The notes: generated by a model from the letters alone, not told the origin. A stretch of DNA of 64,000 nucleotides from Flavobacterium laiguense (GCF_003097655.1 NZ_QCZH01000004.1:124001-188000); one strand, 5' to 3'; positions 7,965-16,400 are shown, counted from the stretch's first letter. A program made the numbers and translations.

Positions 7965-7986
7965 AAATCCCATCAGGACGGGATTT
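7965..7986 (-). terminator. Terminator-like hairpin upstream of greA
   Basis: The arms aaatccc and gggattt enclose an 8-base loop, and on the minus strand the hairpin is followed by a T-rich run. It points into greA and has no gene upstream on that strand. It may be the end of a lost gene's transcript or a greA leader attenuator. Confidence 0.5.
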
Positions 7987-8126
7987 CTTTCCACAAAGAT
8001 ACTACAATTTTGTTTTAGTCTATAATTATATGTTAATCATATCAATTCCAAAGTTAAATAAATTAAATTTGTTTCACTAATACTTTTAATTTATTTTAAA
8101 TGATAAAAAAGACTCTCCTCCTGACA

Positions 8127-8287
8127 AGTAAATATTTCAAAACAAACCATACAATTTGCCTCATTCTTTCGCCCTTTTTCTTCGTTAAAAAACCTTTCAA
8201 TAACCCAGCTATTCAAAGATTTTTTGCCTTGAAAATGACCAAAATAACTTCGTCAAATTTTGCATGCTTTATTTCAAAACCTTTACT
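8127..8287 (+). repeat. About 160-bp dispersed element, copy A
   Basis: Most of this segment matches the reverse complement of 61746-61910, including a contiguous core around ccctttttcttcgttaaaaa, cccagctatt, attttttgccttgaaaa and gaccaaaataacttcg. The centre can form an imperfect hairpin around the CTATT/AATAG pair. Here the element supplies the start codon and the first residues of the lipoprotein at 8235-8681. Confidence 0.85.
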
Positions 8288-8681
8288 AATTGCAATTCCC
8301 TTTTTTATTAATTGCAGTAACAATGAAAATTCCAATACAAATCCGTACATCCCTAATTATAACTTCTCTATAGAACTGAACACGAATTTGCCGACCTATT
8401 CTACATTGAAATACGCGAGCAACTCTGTTTATTACCCTGATGCCGGTGCTCGTGGAATTATTGTTTTTAACACCAACGGCAATACCTACAATGCCTTCGA
8501 TGCTGCTTGTCCCAATCAGGAACTGAGCAGTTGTTCTACCATGACCATCAAAGGAATCAATGCCATTTGCGCATGTGACAGCAAGGAATATAGTTTATTC
8601 ACAGGACTGGGAAACATGCAATATCCCATGAAACAATACCGAGTAGAAGTAAACGGGAATATTATTAGAGTTTACAATTAG
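8235..8681 (+). CDS. Lipoprotein with Rieske-like domain
   Basis: Small exported protein with a signal-peptide-like start and a possible lipidation cysteine at C27 (IPFFINCSNN; Asn before Cys is not canonical). The rest resembles Rieske ferredoxin folds, but the two ligand motifs read CPNQ and CACD, so cysteines are kept while the histidines of CxH/CxxH are absent; the protein may bind no [2Fe-2S] cluster or a different one. I start it at the ATG at 8235. An open frame continues to 8100, but that part, and the first residues from 8235, lie within a dispersed element also found near 61.8 kb. The gene ends one base before a direct repeat. Confidence 0.65.
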   Translation: MTKITSSNFACFISKPLLIAIPFFINCSNNENSNTNPYIPNYNFSIELNTNLPTYSTLKYASNSVYYPDAGARGIIVFNTNGNTYNAFDAACPNQELSSCSTMTIKGINAICACDSKEYSLFTGLGNMQYPMKQYRVEVNGNIIRVYN

Positions 8682-8760
8682 ATCATTTACTTCGTAAGTT
8701 CGCTTAAACCTGTGTGGACATGACTCACAACATCATTTAAAACCAAAAAATCCTGAAAGC
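8682..8760. repeat. 79-bp direct repeat, left copy
   Basis: Matches 13881-13959 in the same orientation with only about five differences (for example taagtt/tctgtt and ttaaacc/ttaagcc). It begins right after the stop codon of the lipoprotein gene and ends in the left half (aaaaccaaaaaatcctgaaag) of the hairpin that is complete in the right copy. Together the copies bound a 5.1-kb accessory segment. Confidence 0.88.
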
Positions 8761-9101
8761 AAATCGATTTGTTGATCTTCTCTTAAAGAACGAGTAACTA
8801 CAATCCGATATGATTTATCCCCTTGAAATGGGGTGTAATTTGTTGTAGCCACTTCTTTTTTTTCAAAATTAACTTCAATAGTTTCCCATTTTTCTATCAA
8901 AGCACAATGTTTTTTAAATGATTCGGAATTTATAATTCGAATGTAAAAACTAGAGGCTCTTTTGGTTATCAATTCAATTACTGTTTTTTGATAGGATACT
9001 GAGTCTGCCCTAAAGTGACCAATTTTAATTCCATGATTTCTAAATTATTAAAACATCTTTCTAAAGTACCCCTTTGATCCTATTTTACAGGGGTATTATG
9101 G
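8733..9101 (-). pseudogene. IS1380-type transposase remnant, left
   Basis: An open stretch (8733-8972) translates to an internal transposase piece including SFYIRIINSESFKKHCALIE and KSYRIVVTRSLREDQQIDLL, as remembered for IS1380-family transposases; upstream to 9101 the homology continues in broken frames. N- and C-terminal parts are gone, and the last residues (SGFFGFK) come from fusion to the direct repeat. The segment 8890-9101 matches 12990-13200 in the same orientation, so both remnants derive from one type of element. Not functional. Confidence 0.75.
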
Positions 9102-9170
9102 ACATGCTATCTTAGCCCTCACAGAAAGTTAAGAAATAATATGTGGTTAGATACCGACCACTAAAAGTAC

Positions 9171-10004
9171 TCAATCGGTAAAATACATTTCTTTAAAATA
9201 GCTAGTCATAATTTTTGCTCCTTTATAATTGAAATGATTTTCATCAAATAAATAATCAGGATCATGAATACTATTTATAAAATGTTCAGTGTAAATTACT
9301 TTTTGATTGTTTGGAAGTAGTTGATAAATAGTTGAAACTATTTCTCTTTCCTTTTCTTTTCTAAAAGTGAGAGGCAAGAAAAAATAAATTTTAGTATTAT
9401 GCTTTAATGCTATTTTATTGAAGTTTGAAATAATATCAAAATATTTTGAAACATCAGAATTCCAATTTTTTTCTAAATCTTCAATTTTTAGAAATGATTT
9501 AGTTTTATGATAGTTATTTTGGTTGCCAAAAACGTAACCATACTCTTTTGATATATTATTAGAAGGTGTTACTATTTTTTTTAAAGAAGATCTTAAATTC
9601 AACTTACTAAACAAATAAAACTCAATATAATCCAAATTATAAATTTTCATAATCTTTGACCTATTGACATTTAGTGATTCATGAACAGGATGAAAACTAT
9701 ATATTATGGGTGATAATTCTATAAATAACTTTTTGGCATTACAATGTAAAATTAAATGCTCTGCTAAAGTAATATTATGTATAAAAGTAGCACCTGAAAT
9801 ACCCAAATTATATGCTTTATCCCCTTTATTTTTTTTGTTTAATAGTTGATGATCTATACCTCTTTGTACCCTACTGGACCCAATAAAATAAATACCGTGA
9901 CTGGGAAATTTTTCTGTTTCGTTTTGATTCGAAAAATACATAATGACCCATATGAGGCAAAATAGAGGTAATAAAAAAACTATGATTTTGGTAAATAATT
10001 TCAT
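9171..10004 (-). CDS. SGNH hydrolase-like, membrane-anchored protein
   Basis: Last gene of the four-gene operon. An N-terminal membrane anchor (about residues 5-24, IIVFLLPLFCLIWVIMYF) places the rest outside the cytoplasm. The SGNH/GDSL pattern is visible: FIGSSRVQRG with a candidate nucleophile at S44, NLGISG as block II, and FDENHFNYKGA near the end with candidate D254 and H257. This is the general form of DltD and AlgJ/AlgX-like partners of MBOAT acyltransferases. It begins 11 bases after the MBOAT gene. Role in acyl transfer to an envelope acceptor is inferred from context. Very AT-rich. Confidence 0.75.
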   Translation of the reverse strand: MKLFTKIIVFLLPLFCLIWVIMYFSNQNETEKFPSHGIYFIGSSRVQRGIDHQLLNKKNKGDKAYNLGISGATFIHNITLAEHLILHCNAKKLFIELSPIIYSFHPVHESLNVNRSKIMKIYNLDYIEFYLFSKLNLRSSLKKIVTPSNNISKEYGYVFGNQNNYHKTKSFLKIEDLEKNWNSDVSKYFDIISNFNKIALKHNTKIYFFLPLTFRKEKEREIVSTIYQLLPNNQKVIYTEHFINSIHDPDYLFDENHFNYKGAKIMTSYFKEMYFTD

Positions 10005-10015
10005 TTTAACAAAAT

Positions 10016-11377
10016 TTAAAATAAATTGTAAAAGTTTACAACTTTTGGACTAATCGAGAGGAATAGGATGAACAAACAAAGTGTATAATAAAAAAAATAT
10101 CTGTGCCAGGCACTTTGTTTTTCGATGTATTCATCTATTCTAATCGACGTTGTTTTTCGTTCATAAAAATCCATATAGATAAATAACAAAATGACAATAA
10201 AAGTATTGAGAGTTACTAAATTTTCAAAAGGGTAATCGTATTTCGAAAAACCAAAAAGAGTTTTAAATAGTTCAAATACATCTTTTGAAATAAAAACTGT
10301 GGACAATAGGGAGGCGATTACTAAATGATACACAATCCCTAAAAAAGAAAAACGACCTTCTACATTTATATATTTTTTAGATTTCCTTTCAGCAATTAAC
10401 CAAATGGCATTTAAAATTCCCCAGGTTAAAAAGATTATTGTAAAATCATGCCATAACGCTATAGCAATAAAAGTAATAAACAGCAGCAAATTTGTATATT
10501 TTCTTTTTCTATCAAATCGAATAATACTATAAAAAAAATAATCTCTAAACCAATGATTAAGCGAAATATGCCAACCTTTCCAAAATTTATCTCGGGAGGC
10601 AGATAGATACACTCTGTTTTTGAAATTTTCGTTAAGTTTAATATTGAAAATTAAAGAAATACCTTGAAAAATATTGATAAAAGAACTAAACGTACAATAA
10701 AGGAAAAGAAAAAAAACAAATCCATTAAGTAAATAGTAGGATCCTTTTAAATTCAATTCATTTATATTGGTCAAAAGCACAAATAACCGTGCTCCAACTA
10801 CTAAATTTTTAAATAAACCCCATAAGATTAACCTTAATCCGTTTACTATAGAATCTCTTTTAAAACTTATGTTTTCTATTTGAGAAAAAAAATACTTTGC
10901 TCTGGTTAACGGACCTGAGAAAATTATCGGGAAATAAGTTAAGTATAATAATAATTTAAAAAAATTTGTTTCAGGGGTTATATATTTTCGTTTTATATCT
11001 ATTAAATACCCAATTGCATTAAATGTAATATAGGATAAACCAACCAAACTTATAAGTTTAGTTGTAGTATCAAATGGCGTGACAAGAGTATCAAAATAAG
11101 ATTCTTTGATAAATATTTTTTTAATTAAGAGAGGAACCATTATTACTACTACCATCCACCATTTAAAGCTTATTAACCTATTAATATTCAATGAAAAATA
11201 ATAGGTTAAGATTGCTAAATACAAAATGAGCATAATACCTTCTCCTGATATAAAAAATAAAAAGAGAAAACTTGTAAATGACAATACTTTCCAATAATTT
11301 TTTTTATGAAAAAACTGTATTGCAATCATTGTCAGGATTACGCACAAAAACAGTAATATCAAACTTATATTTGGCAT
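10016..11377 (-). CDS. MBOAT family O-acyltransferase
   Basis: Polytopic membrane protein (453 residues, roughly a dozen hydrophobic segments) of the DltB/AlgI branch of membrane-bound O-acyltransferases. The family landmarks are present: FPIIFSGPLTRA near residue 150, FWKGWHISLNHWFRDYFFY with H270, and ALWHDFTIIFLTWG with the expected catalytic H310. Members pass an acyl group from a cytoplasmic donor through the membrane to an extracytoplasmic acceptor. The gene starts one base after the P450 stop codon and is followed by an SGNH protein, the usual partner. The acyl donor may be the operon's carrier protein. Confidence 0.9.
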   Translation of the reverse strand: MPNISLILLFLCVILTMIAIQFFHKKNYWKVLSFTSFLFLFFISGEGIMLILYLAILTYYFSLNINRLISFKWWMVVVIMVPLLIKKIFIKESYFDTLVTPFDTTTKLISLVGLSYITFNAIGYLIDIKRKYITPETNFFKLLLYLTYFPIIFSGPLTRAKYFFSQIENISFKRDSIVNGLRLILWGLFKNLVVGARLFVLLTNINELNLKGSYYLLNGFVFFLFLYCTFSSFINIFQGISLIFNIKLNENFKNRVYLSASRDKFWKGWHISLNHWFRDYFFYSIIRFDRKRKYTNLLLFITFIAIALWHDFTIIFLTWGILNAIWLIAERKSKKYINVEGRFSFLGIVYHLVIASLLSTVFISKDVFELFKTLFGFSKYDYPFENLVTLNTFIVILLFIYMDFYERKTTSIRIDEYIEKQSAWHRYFFYYTLCLFILFLSISPKVVNFYNLF

Positions 11378-11378
11378 A

Positions 11379-12560
11379 TTAGCTTTTTTTACAAACGGTA
11401 ATTGTGTTTGCTGTTCTCATGAGTATTTGTTTAGACCATTTCACATCGGTAACGCTATAGTTTTTTAAAAAACGCAACATGGGCACTAATGAAATTTCCA
11501 TTTCTTGTCTTGCGATAGTTGCTCCTATACATTGATGTGCACCAGCCCCAAATGATAAATGAGGATTCACAACTCTGTTAGGTATTAATTCATCAGGTTG
11601 TGTAAATATTTTTTCATCTCTGTTGGCACTTGCAATACATAGATAAAGTTTTGAGTTTTCGGGTATAAAACAATCTCCTACATTTATGGAATAGGGATTT
11701 ATTCGAATGGTATACTGAAGCGGAGTGCTGAACCTAAATATTTCTTCTATTATTGTTTTAAGCTCTTTAGTGTCACTTTTTAAAATAAATTCTATGAGTT
11801 CAGGGTTCTTTAAAATCTCATATAAACCCAACGATAAATTATCCTTTGATGTCTCAAAAGCCGCCATGAATGAAATCATCATAATAGAATACAATTGATC
11901 GTCATCAAGATTTAAACCTTTTGTTTCTTCTAAAATAACGTCCTTGAATATCGAATTTTTAAAAACATTTTTCCGCGATAGTATCTCAGCGTTTATTTCT
12001 TGATAGACTTGTTTTGGAATATATAATTCTTGAGATTTAGCTAACAGATTTGAGTACTGTTTAATTTGTTCGTATTCTTCTACATCAATATTAAGTGCTT
12101 TTTTTATAAAATGATTAATATATATTCCGCAAAAATCTACAAGGTTGAAAGTTTCCTTATTTTCAAATGTTCCTAGCGTTGTTTCTAAACTTTCATTTAG
12201 TAGATCAGCTAATTCTAAAGAATAAAACGCTTTTGTAATTGCTCGGCGTATTTTTCTATGAATGTCATCATTCAAAAACATTGGCCATAACTCAGTTGCT
12301 TTACTTAGATAGGGACAGCCATTTTCAACATTTTTAAAAATGTAAGTCTCTTTTTCTCCTAAATATTCGCTTAGTGAATGAACTTTGAATTTTTTTTCTT
12401 TTAGAAATTTACTTACGTGCTTATAGTCAAAAATAAAATAAGAATCATCAGACATTCTTTGAACCGGATTATTATCCCTGCAATTCTTTAAGTGTGGGTA
12501 AGGATCTTCAGAATAATTTGGCGAAAATGGATTCCATTTTATATTTGATTCTGAATCCAT
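11379..12560 (-). CDS. Cytochrome P450
   Basis: Soluble bacterial-type P450 of 393 residues with all catalytic landmarks. The heme ligand is C344 in FGAGAHQCIG, the ExxR motif is in IIEEIFRF, and the I-helix oxygen-activation stretch reads MAAFETSKDN, where Ala replaces the usual second Gly. It overlaps the end of the carrier protein gene by 22 bases and abuts the MBOAT gene, so the four are probably translationally coupled. Several P450s, such as P450BioI or those acting on aminoacyl carriers, oxidise substrates tethered to a carrier; here that is an inference. No ferredoxin or reductase gene is nearby. Confidence 0.93.
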   Translation of the reverse strand: MDSESNIKWNPFSPNYSEDPYPHLKNCRDNNPVQRMSDDSYFIFDYKHVSKFLKEKKFKVHSLSEYLGEKETYIFKNVENGCPYLSKATELWPMFLNDDIHRKIRRAITKAFYSLELADLLNESLETTLGTFENKETFNLVDFCGIYINHFIKKALNIDVEEYEQIKQYSNLLAKSQELYIPKQVYQEINAEILSRKNVFKNSIFKDVILEETKGLNLDDDQLYSIMMISFMAAFETSKDNLSLGLYEILKNPELIEFILKSDTKELKTIIEEIFRFSTPLQYTIRINPYSINVGDCFIPENSKLYLCIASANRDEKIFTQPDELIPNRVVNPHLSFGAGAHQCIGATIARQEMEISLVPMLRFLKNYSVTDVKWSKQILMRTANTITVCKKS

Positions 12561-12769
12561 TGAGCTAATTTATTAATAGTATTAAATTCCTGAAAAACAG
12601 TAGGATTTATTTCATCTAAGTTGAATTCTTTTTCTATATCAAAAGCTATAGATATTGATGACAAAGAGTCTAATTCAAAATTTTCTATAGGCTCATCGCA
12701 ATTAATAGTATCCTTTTCAAGTCCTGATTCTTCAGCTATTTTATCAAGCAACCAATTTTTTATAATCAT
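12539..12769 (-). CDS. Stand-alone acyl/aminoacyl carrier protein
   Basis: A 76-residue carrier protein. S35 in FELDSLSSIS is the expected phosphopantetheine attachment site and the protein is strongly acidic, as usual. It differs from a housekeeping AcpP: the site reads LDSLSS rather than ADSLD. It is the first gene of the operon with P450, MBOAT and SGNH genes and overlaps the P450 gene. No adenylation enzyme, ketosynthase or thioesterase accompanies it, so its loading enzyme must be elsewhere; the Sfp-type transferase at 20687-21343 could activate it. Confidence 0.88.
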   Translation of the reverse strand: MIIKNWLLDKIAEESGLEKDTINCDEPIENFELDSLSSISIAFDIEKEFNLDEINPTVFQEFNTINKLAQWIQNQI

Positions 12770-12954
12770 AGTTTTAATTATTTACAACGCCACACTATTT
12801 TTATCAGGTGGAGAAAATTTGTGCGAAAGTAACTATTTAAAACTGTTAATACACTTCGTAATCGATTATATTATTCACAAGAAGTAGAGTTTTTTAAAAC
12901 AATATTTAATCTCGATAAATTAAATAAAATATTACTTGTAAAGTTTCACCACAT
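12770..12954. other. Leader of the ACP-P450-MBOAT-SGNH operon
   Basis: This AT-rich stretch between the first gene of the operon and the IS remnant must hold the operon's promoter on the minus strand. I see no convincing TAnnTTTG box at a good distance, no riboswitch and no coding sequence. Confidence 0.35.
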
Positions 12955-13760
12955 TGTTGATGGTATTTCCTCCCCTTCGGGGTTTCCCATTTTTCCATCA
13001 AAGCACAATGTTTCTTAAATGATTCGGAATTTATAATTCGAATGTAAAAACAACAGTCTCTTTTGGTTATCAATTCAATTACTGCTTTTTGAAAGAATGC
13101 TGAGTCTGCCCTAAAGTGAGCAATTATGATTCTATGAGCATCTAAATTATAAAAACATCTTTTTTAAGTACCACTTTGATCATATTTGCAGAAATGTTTC
13201 CATTATGGTTTTTAATATGAACAGGTAAACGACGAATAACAGCAAAGTTCGGCTGAAATCCTTTTATTTTTTTGCAACTCATTCTGACATCCTGTTTTTC
13301 AGATACAATTACCACATTATTAAAGACTACAATATAGTTTCTAACTTTTGCATCTAATTGATTTGTCATAACACAAAGCGCTACAAGGAAATTACTCAAA
13401 TCGTTATTGAAATTTAATTCATGGACAATTCCCTTTGTTGTTGTTTCTACAATAGTTGTCTTTTTTAATTCTTGACAAGCATACCCAATAGTGTCAGCAG
13501 AGGGAATATTAAAAAAAGCCTGGCTATTGTATTTAGCGTTAAGTTGTTTTAAGTCAAAAATATAGTCACCTTGACACAATGAATTTCCAAACAAAGATAA
13601 GACAACATCAGAAGTGGAATATTTGGCTCTAACATGACGAAAGCCAATTGTATTGTCAATGAATTGCGGGATGTTTTTGCTATTTACTGCATCGTATATC
13701 AAATTTAATCCTCCAAAAGCGGTGACATTCTTCGAAGATATTATACTTTGTTCCTAGTCT
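12955..13760 (-). pseudogene. IS1380-type transposase remnant, right
   Basis: The open part (13142-13702) gives an N-terminal transposase region (IGFRHVRAKYSTSDVVLSLF, GNSLCQGDYIFDLKQLNAKY, FQPNFAVIRRLPVHIKNHNG), recalled as typical of flavobacterial IS1380 elements. A frameshift near 13142-13165 ends it early. In another frame the sequence goes on with FRADSAFFQKAVIELITKR and SFKKHCALMEKWET, then stops matching near 12980. The C-terminal half is missing. It is oriented like the left remnant and overlaps it in content, so the two flank the operon as direct repeats. Confidence 0.8.
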
Positions 13761-13880
13761 GAATTTGAATTTTTGCAAAGACAAATTACACCTTTTTGGT
13801 GAGACAACAATTGCCCTAAAGCTAGATCTGTCAACACTTTCTGGCTTTTATTATATTTAGCTGCGACTATTGGGATTAAA

Positions 13881-13959
13881 ATCATTTACTTCGTCTGTTC
13901 GCTTAAGCCTGTGTGGGCATGACTCACAACATCGTTTAAAACCAAAAAATCCTGAAAGC
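13881..13959. repeat. 79-bp direct repeat, right copy
   Basis: Same orientation as 8682-8760. It starts with atcatttacttcg and includes gtgtgggcatgactcacaac, then runs into the hairpin that closes the TonB receptor transcript. The two copies delimit the accessory segment. It may be an IS end or duplicated flanking DNA. Confidence 0.85.
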
Positions 13960-13985
13960 TATAAACTCTCAGGATTTTTTGGTTT
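13940..13985 (-). terminator. Terminator of the TonB receptor gene
   Basis: The arms aaaccaaaaaatcctgaaag and ctctcaggattttttggttt form a stem of about 20 bp with one mismatch, 16 bases beyond the receptor stop codon. Each strand carries a T-rich run, so it could act on both strands. Confidence 0.85.
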
Positions 13986-14001
13986 ATATGATAAAAAGGT
14001 A

Positions 14002-16221
14002 TTAAAACTTCAAGCTCAACCCTATCAAAAAATTAGTTCCAGCTTGTGGATAATAGTAAACATATCCTCCTCCATAATCCGCACCATTTGAAACATAATC
14101 AACATTAAATATATTGTTTACCAATAAATTAATCGCGATAGATTTAAAAATTGATGTTGTTGTAATTTCATACGCAGCATTTAAATCATTAACAAAATAA
14201 TCCTTCAGTTTACCAGTTACATCATCAATATTGTTCATATATTGTTCGCTAACAAACTTAGACAACAAACTAAATTTTAACGGTGAAAGCGGTGAAAAAG
14301 TCAAAATATTGCCCGCAATAAAATTAGGCGAATAAGCGATATTTGAATTTCCTAGATTTATTAAATTTCCGGTATTATCCTTAGAAACAAAATCAACATT
14401 TTTGTTGTTACTTAAGGTGAAATTTGGAGAAACTGTCCACATTTTTGAAAGTTTAATAGTGGCATCAACTTCTACTCCCATTCTATAACTGTCTCCGCTG
14501 TTTTTTCGAATTGGATTTCCCACATTATCTAATTCCCCTGTCAAGACCAATTGATCTTTGTAACCCATATAATAGGCATTGGCATTAAACCTTACTTTTT
14601 CGGATTCGTGTCTCCACCCCAATTCAAAATCATTTAATTTCTCTGGTTTTGGGCTTCCATTTTTGTAATCTCCTCTGTTAGGCTCACGATTGGCTCTCGC
14701 ATACGAAAAGTACAAGGCATTTTGTTTATTAATATCAAAAATAGCTCCTGCCTTTGGATTAAAGAAATTGAAATTATCGTTTACTAATCCTGTTTCATCA
14801 CTATCCGTTTTGTAATGCACATTACGAAGTTGTAAATCACCATAAACACTTAAGTTGTCTAATAATTGATAATTGACTTTTGCAAAAATGTTACCATCCG
14901 TTTTAGTTGCATAACTGGAATCATAAATGTCCCCCGGCTGACTATTAGAAGGGTATTGCGCCCAAATAATTTGATCAAAATGATCGCCTTCATATTTATT
15001 ATAACCTCCACCTAAAATCACATCAAGCTTTTCGGCTTTGTAATTAGCCGAAAATGTCGTGCCGTAAAAATCATTATCCAACCATTTTCTGCGGGTGTAA
15101 TCTGTTGAAGTTATTGTTTCACCGTTTACAGTAATTGGATCTAACCCCAAGAACGTAAACTGAGAATCCTCAGAACCAAATACATTAGTATATTTCCAGT
15201 CATCTACAAATTCCTCATAATACCCTTTCCCTTTGGTATAATGAAAAGCCAAATTGGTACTCCAGTGTTCAGAAACTTTCTCGTTCCAATGCAATTGAGC
15301 ATGATCTTGATTATAATTATCTACCTGATCATTATAGAACCCTTCAAAAACTCCATTGCCATCAAATTTTTCCCCAACCGAATTATACGTTCTATTAGAT
15401 TCTAAAGTCAAAGCATCGACTCCGTTCCAAGATTGATAGGTTCGCTCTTTTCCGCCAAAAACCAATGCTTTGATTAAAGTAGTTTTTCCCACATAAGTCC
15501 CTTGAAGAAAATACGATTTCAAATCAGAAGTCGCTCGATCAACATATCCATCAGATTTTAATGCTGATAAACGGCCTGCAATTTCAAAATGGTCGTTCAT
15601 CAAGCCTGTGCTGAATTTTACGGTATTTTTGAATGTATTAAAACTTCCGTATGAACTGGAGATTTCACCCGAAGCTTTATCCGAATAGGAATCGGTCAAC
15701 ATATTCAAACTCGCTCCAAAAGCCGCAGCCCCATTGGTAGAAGTTCCCACTCCGCGTTGCAATTGTAAACTCTCTACCGAAGAAGCGAAATCAGGCATGT
15801 TTACCCAATATGTCCCTTGACTTTCGGAATCATTGTATGGAATTCCGTTGATGGTCACATTTACTCGAGTCGCATCACTACCACGTACTCGAATACCAGT
15901 GTAACCCACTCCATTTCCAGCATCCGAAGTAGTCACCACAGACGGCAAATAATTCATCAAAACAGGAATGTCTTGACCTAAATTTCTGGTTTTGATGTCT
16001 TTTTTATCCAAATTACTGAACGTCACTGGCGTTTTTGCGGTAACGCGTATAGCCGAAACCAAGACTTCATCGAGTTGATTAACCTTTGTAGTATCTTTTA
16101 CTTGAGAGAAAGAGAGAATAGATGTTAGAGAAAAGAAAATAGAAAATAGAAAACGTTTTGAGAATTGAGTCGTTTTCGTGTTGATGCCTTTTAGGCTCGA
16201 AAAATGAATTGAAAATTTCAT
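14002..16221 (-). CDS. TonB-dependent outer membrane receptor, TPP-riboswitch controlled
   Basis: Outer membrane active transporter of 739 residues: signal peptide, TonB-box region, plug domain (about residues 60-170, with GNGVGYTGIRVRGSDATRV, NVTINGIPYNDSESQ and the LQLQRGVGTSTNGAAAFG end) and a 22-strand barrel finishing in aromatic LIGLSLKF. A TPP riboswitch lies in the leader about 100 bases before the start, so the likely cargo is thiamine or a thiamine precursor or phosphate, as proposed for riboswitch-controlled receptors of Bacteroidota. A PnuC-type transporter and a small-molecule kinase lie close by on the same strand. Annotators relying on homology alone may call it a siderophore receptor. 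Confidence 0.9.
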   Translation of the reverse strand: MKFSIHFSSLKGINTKTTQFSKRFLFSIFFSLTSILSFSQVKDTTKVNQLDEVLVSAIRVTAKTPVTFSNLDKKDIKTRNLGQDIPVLMNYLPSVVTTSDAGNGVGYTGIRVRGSDATRVNVTINGIPYNDSESQGTYWVNMPDFASSVESLQLQRGVGTSTNGAAAFGASLNMLTDSYSDKASGEISSSYGSFNTFKNTVKFSTGLMNDHFEIAGRLSALKSDGYVDRATSDLKSYFLQGTYVGKTTLIKALVFGGKERTYQSWNGVDALTLESNRTYNSVGEKFDGNGVFEGFYNDQVDNYNQDHAQLHWNEKVSEHWSTNLAFHYTKGKGYYEEFVDDWKYTNVFGSEDSQFTFLGLDPITVNGETITSTDYTRRKWLDNDFYGTTFSANYKAEKLDVILGGGYNKYEGDHFDQIIWAQYPSNSQPGDIYDSSYATKTDGNIFAKVNYQLLDNLSVYGDLQLRNVHYKTDSDETGLVNDNFNFFNPKAGAIFDINKQNALYFSYARANREPNRGDYKNGSPKPEKLNDFELGWRHESEKVRFNANAYYMGYKDQLVLTGELDNVGNPIRKNSGDSYRMGVEVDATIKLSKMWTVSPNFTLSNNKNVDFVSKDNTGNLINLGNSNIAYSPNFIAGNILTFSPLSPLKFSLLSKFVSEQYMNNIDDVTGKLKDYFVNDLNAAYEITTTSIFKSIAINLLVNNIFNVDYVSNGADYGGGYVYYYPQAGTNFLIGLSLKF

Positions 16222-16323
16222 CCGTAAAAAGTTTACGAATAAAAGGGGGAATTATTCTTTTGTTTAAATTAAAAATGATTGTTCTACCACAAACAGTTAG
16301 CGCAAATGCTAATTCTTGTCGTT

Positions 16324-16400
16324 TTTTCCCTTGACAGCATTACCCGTCCAGGTTCTTTGGGTATGATCTCAGCTCGTTATTTGGAGCACCCCTTTGAGAC
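16324..16400 (-). promoter_or_regulatory. TPP riboswitch (THI element)
   Basis: Read on the minus strand, the conserved parts appear in order: ggggtgctcc (16392-16383), gctgagatca (16373-16364), taccc followed by gaacctgga (about 16363-16347), and cgggtaatgc (16347-16338), then aaggga. These are the hallmark bases of the thiamine pyrophosphate aptamer. A small hairpin (ttagc-gcaaat-gctaa, near 16289-16306) follows toward the gene. TPP binding would lower expression of the receptor at 14002-16221; whether it acts on transcription or translation is not clear. Confidence 0.95.

Noticed and set aside
8100..8234. Upstream 45-codon extension of the Rieske-like lipoprotein frame
   Set aside because: It is read from the dispersed element and would bury the signal peptide; the ATG at 8235 gives a more sensible product.
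14002..16221. Receptor considered as a siderophore receptor
   Set aside because: The TPP riboswitch in its leader points to thiamine compounds, and no iron-related gene or Fur-like site is seen nearby.
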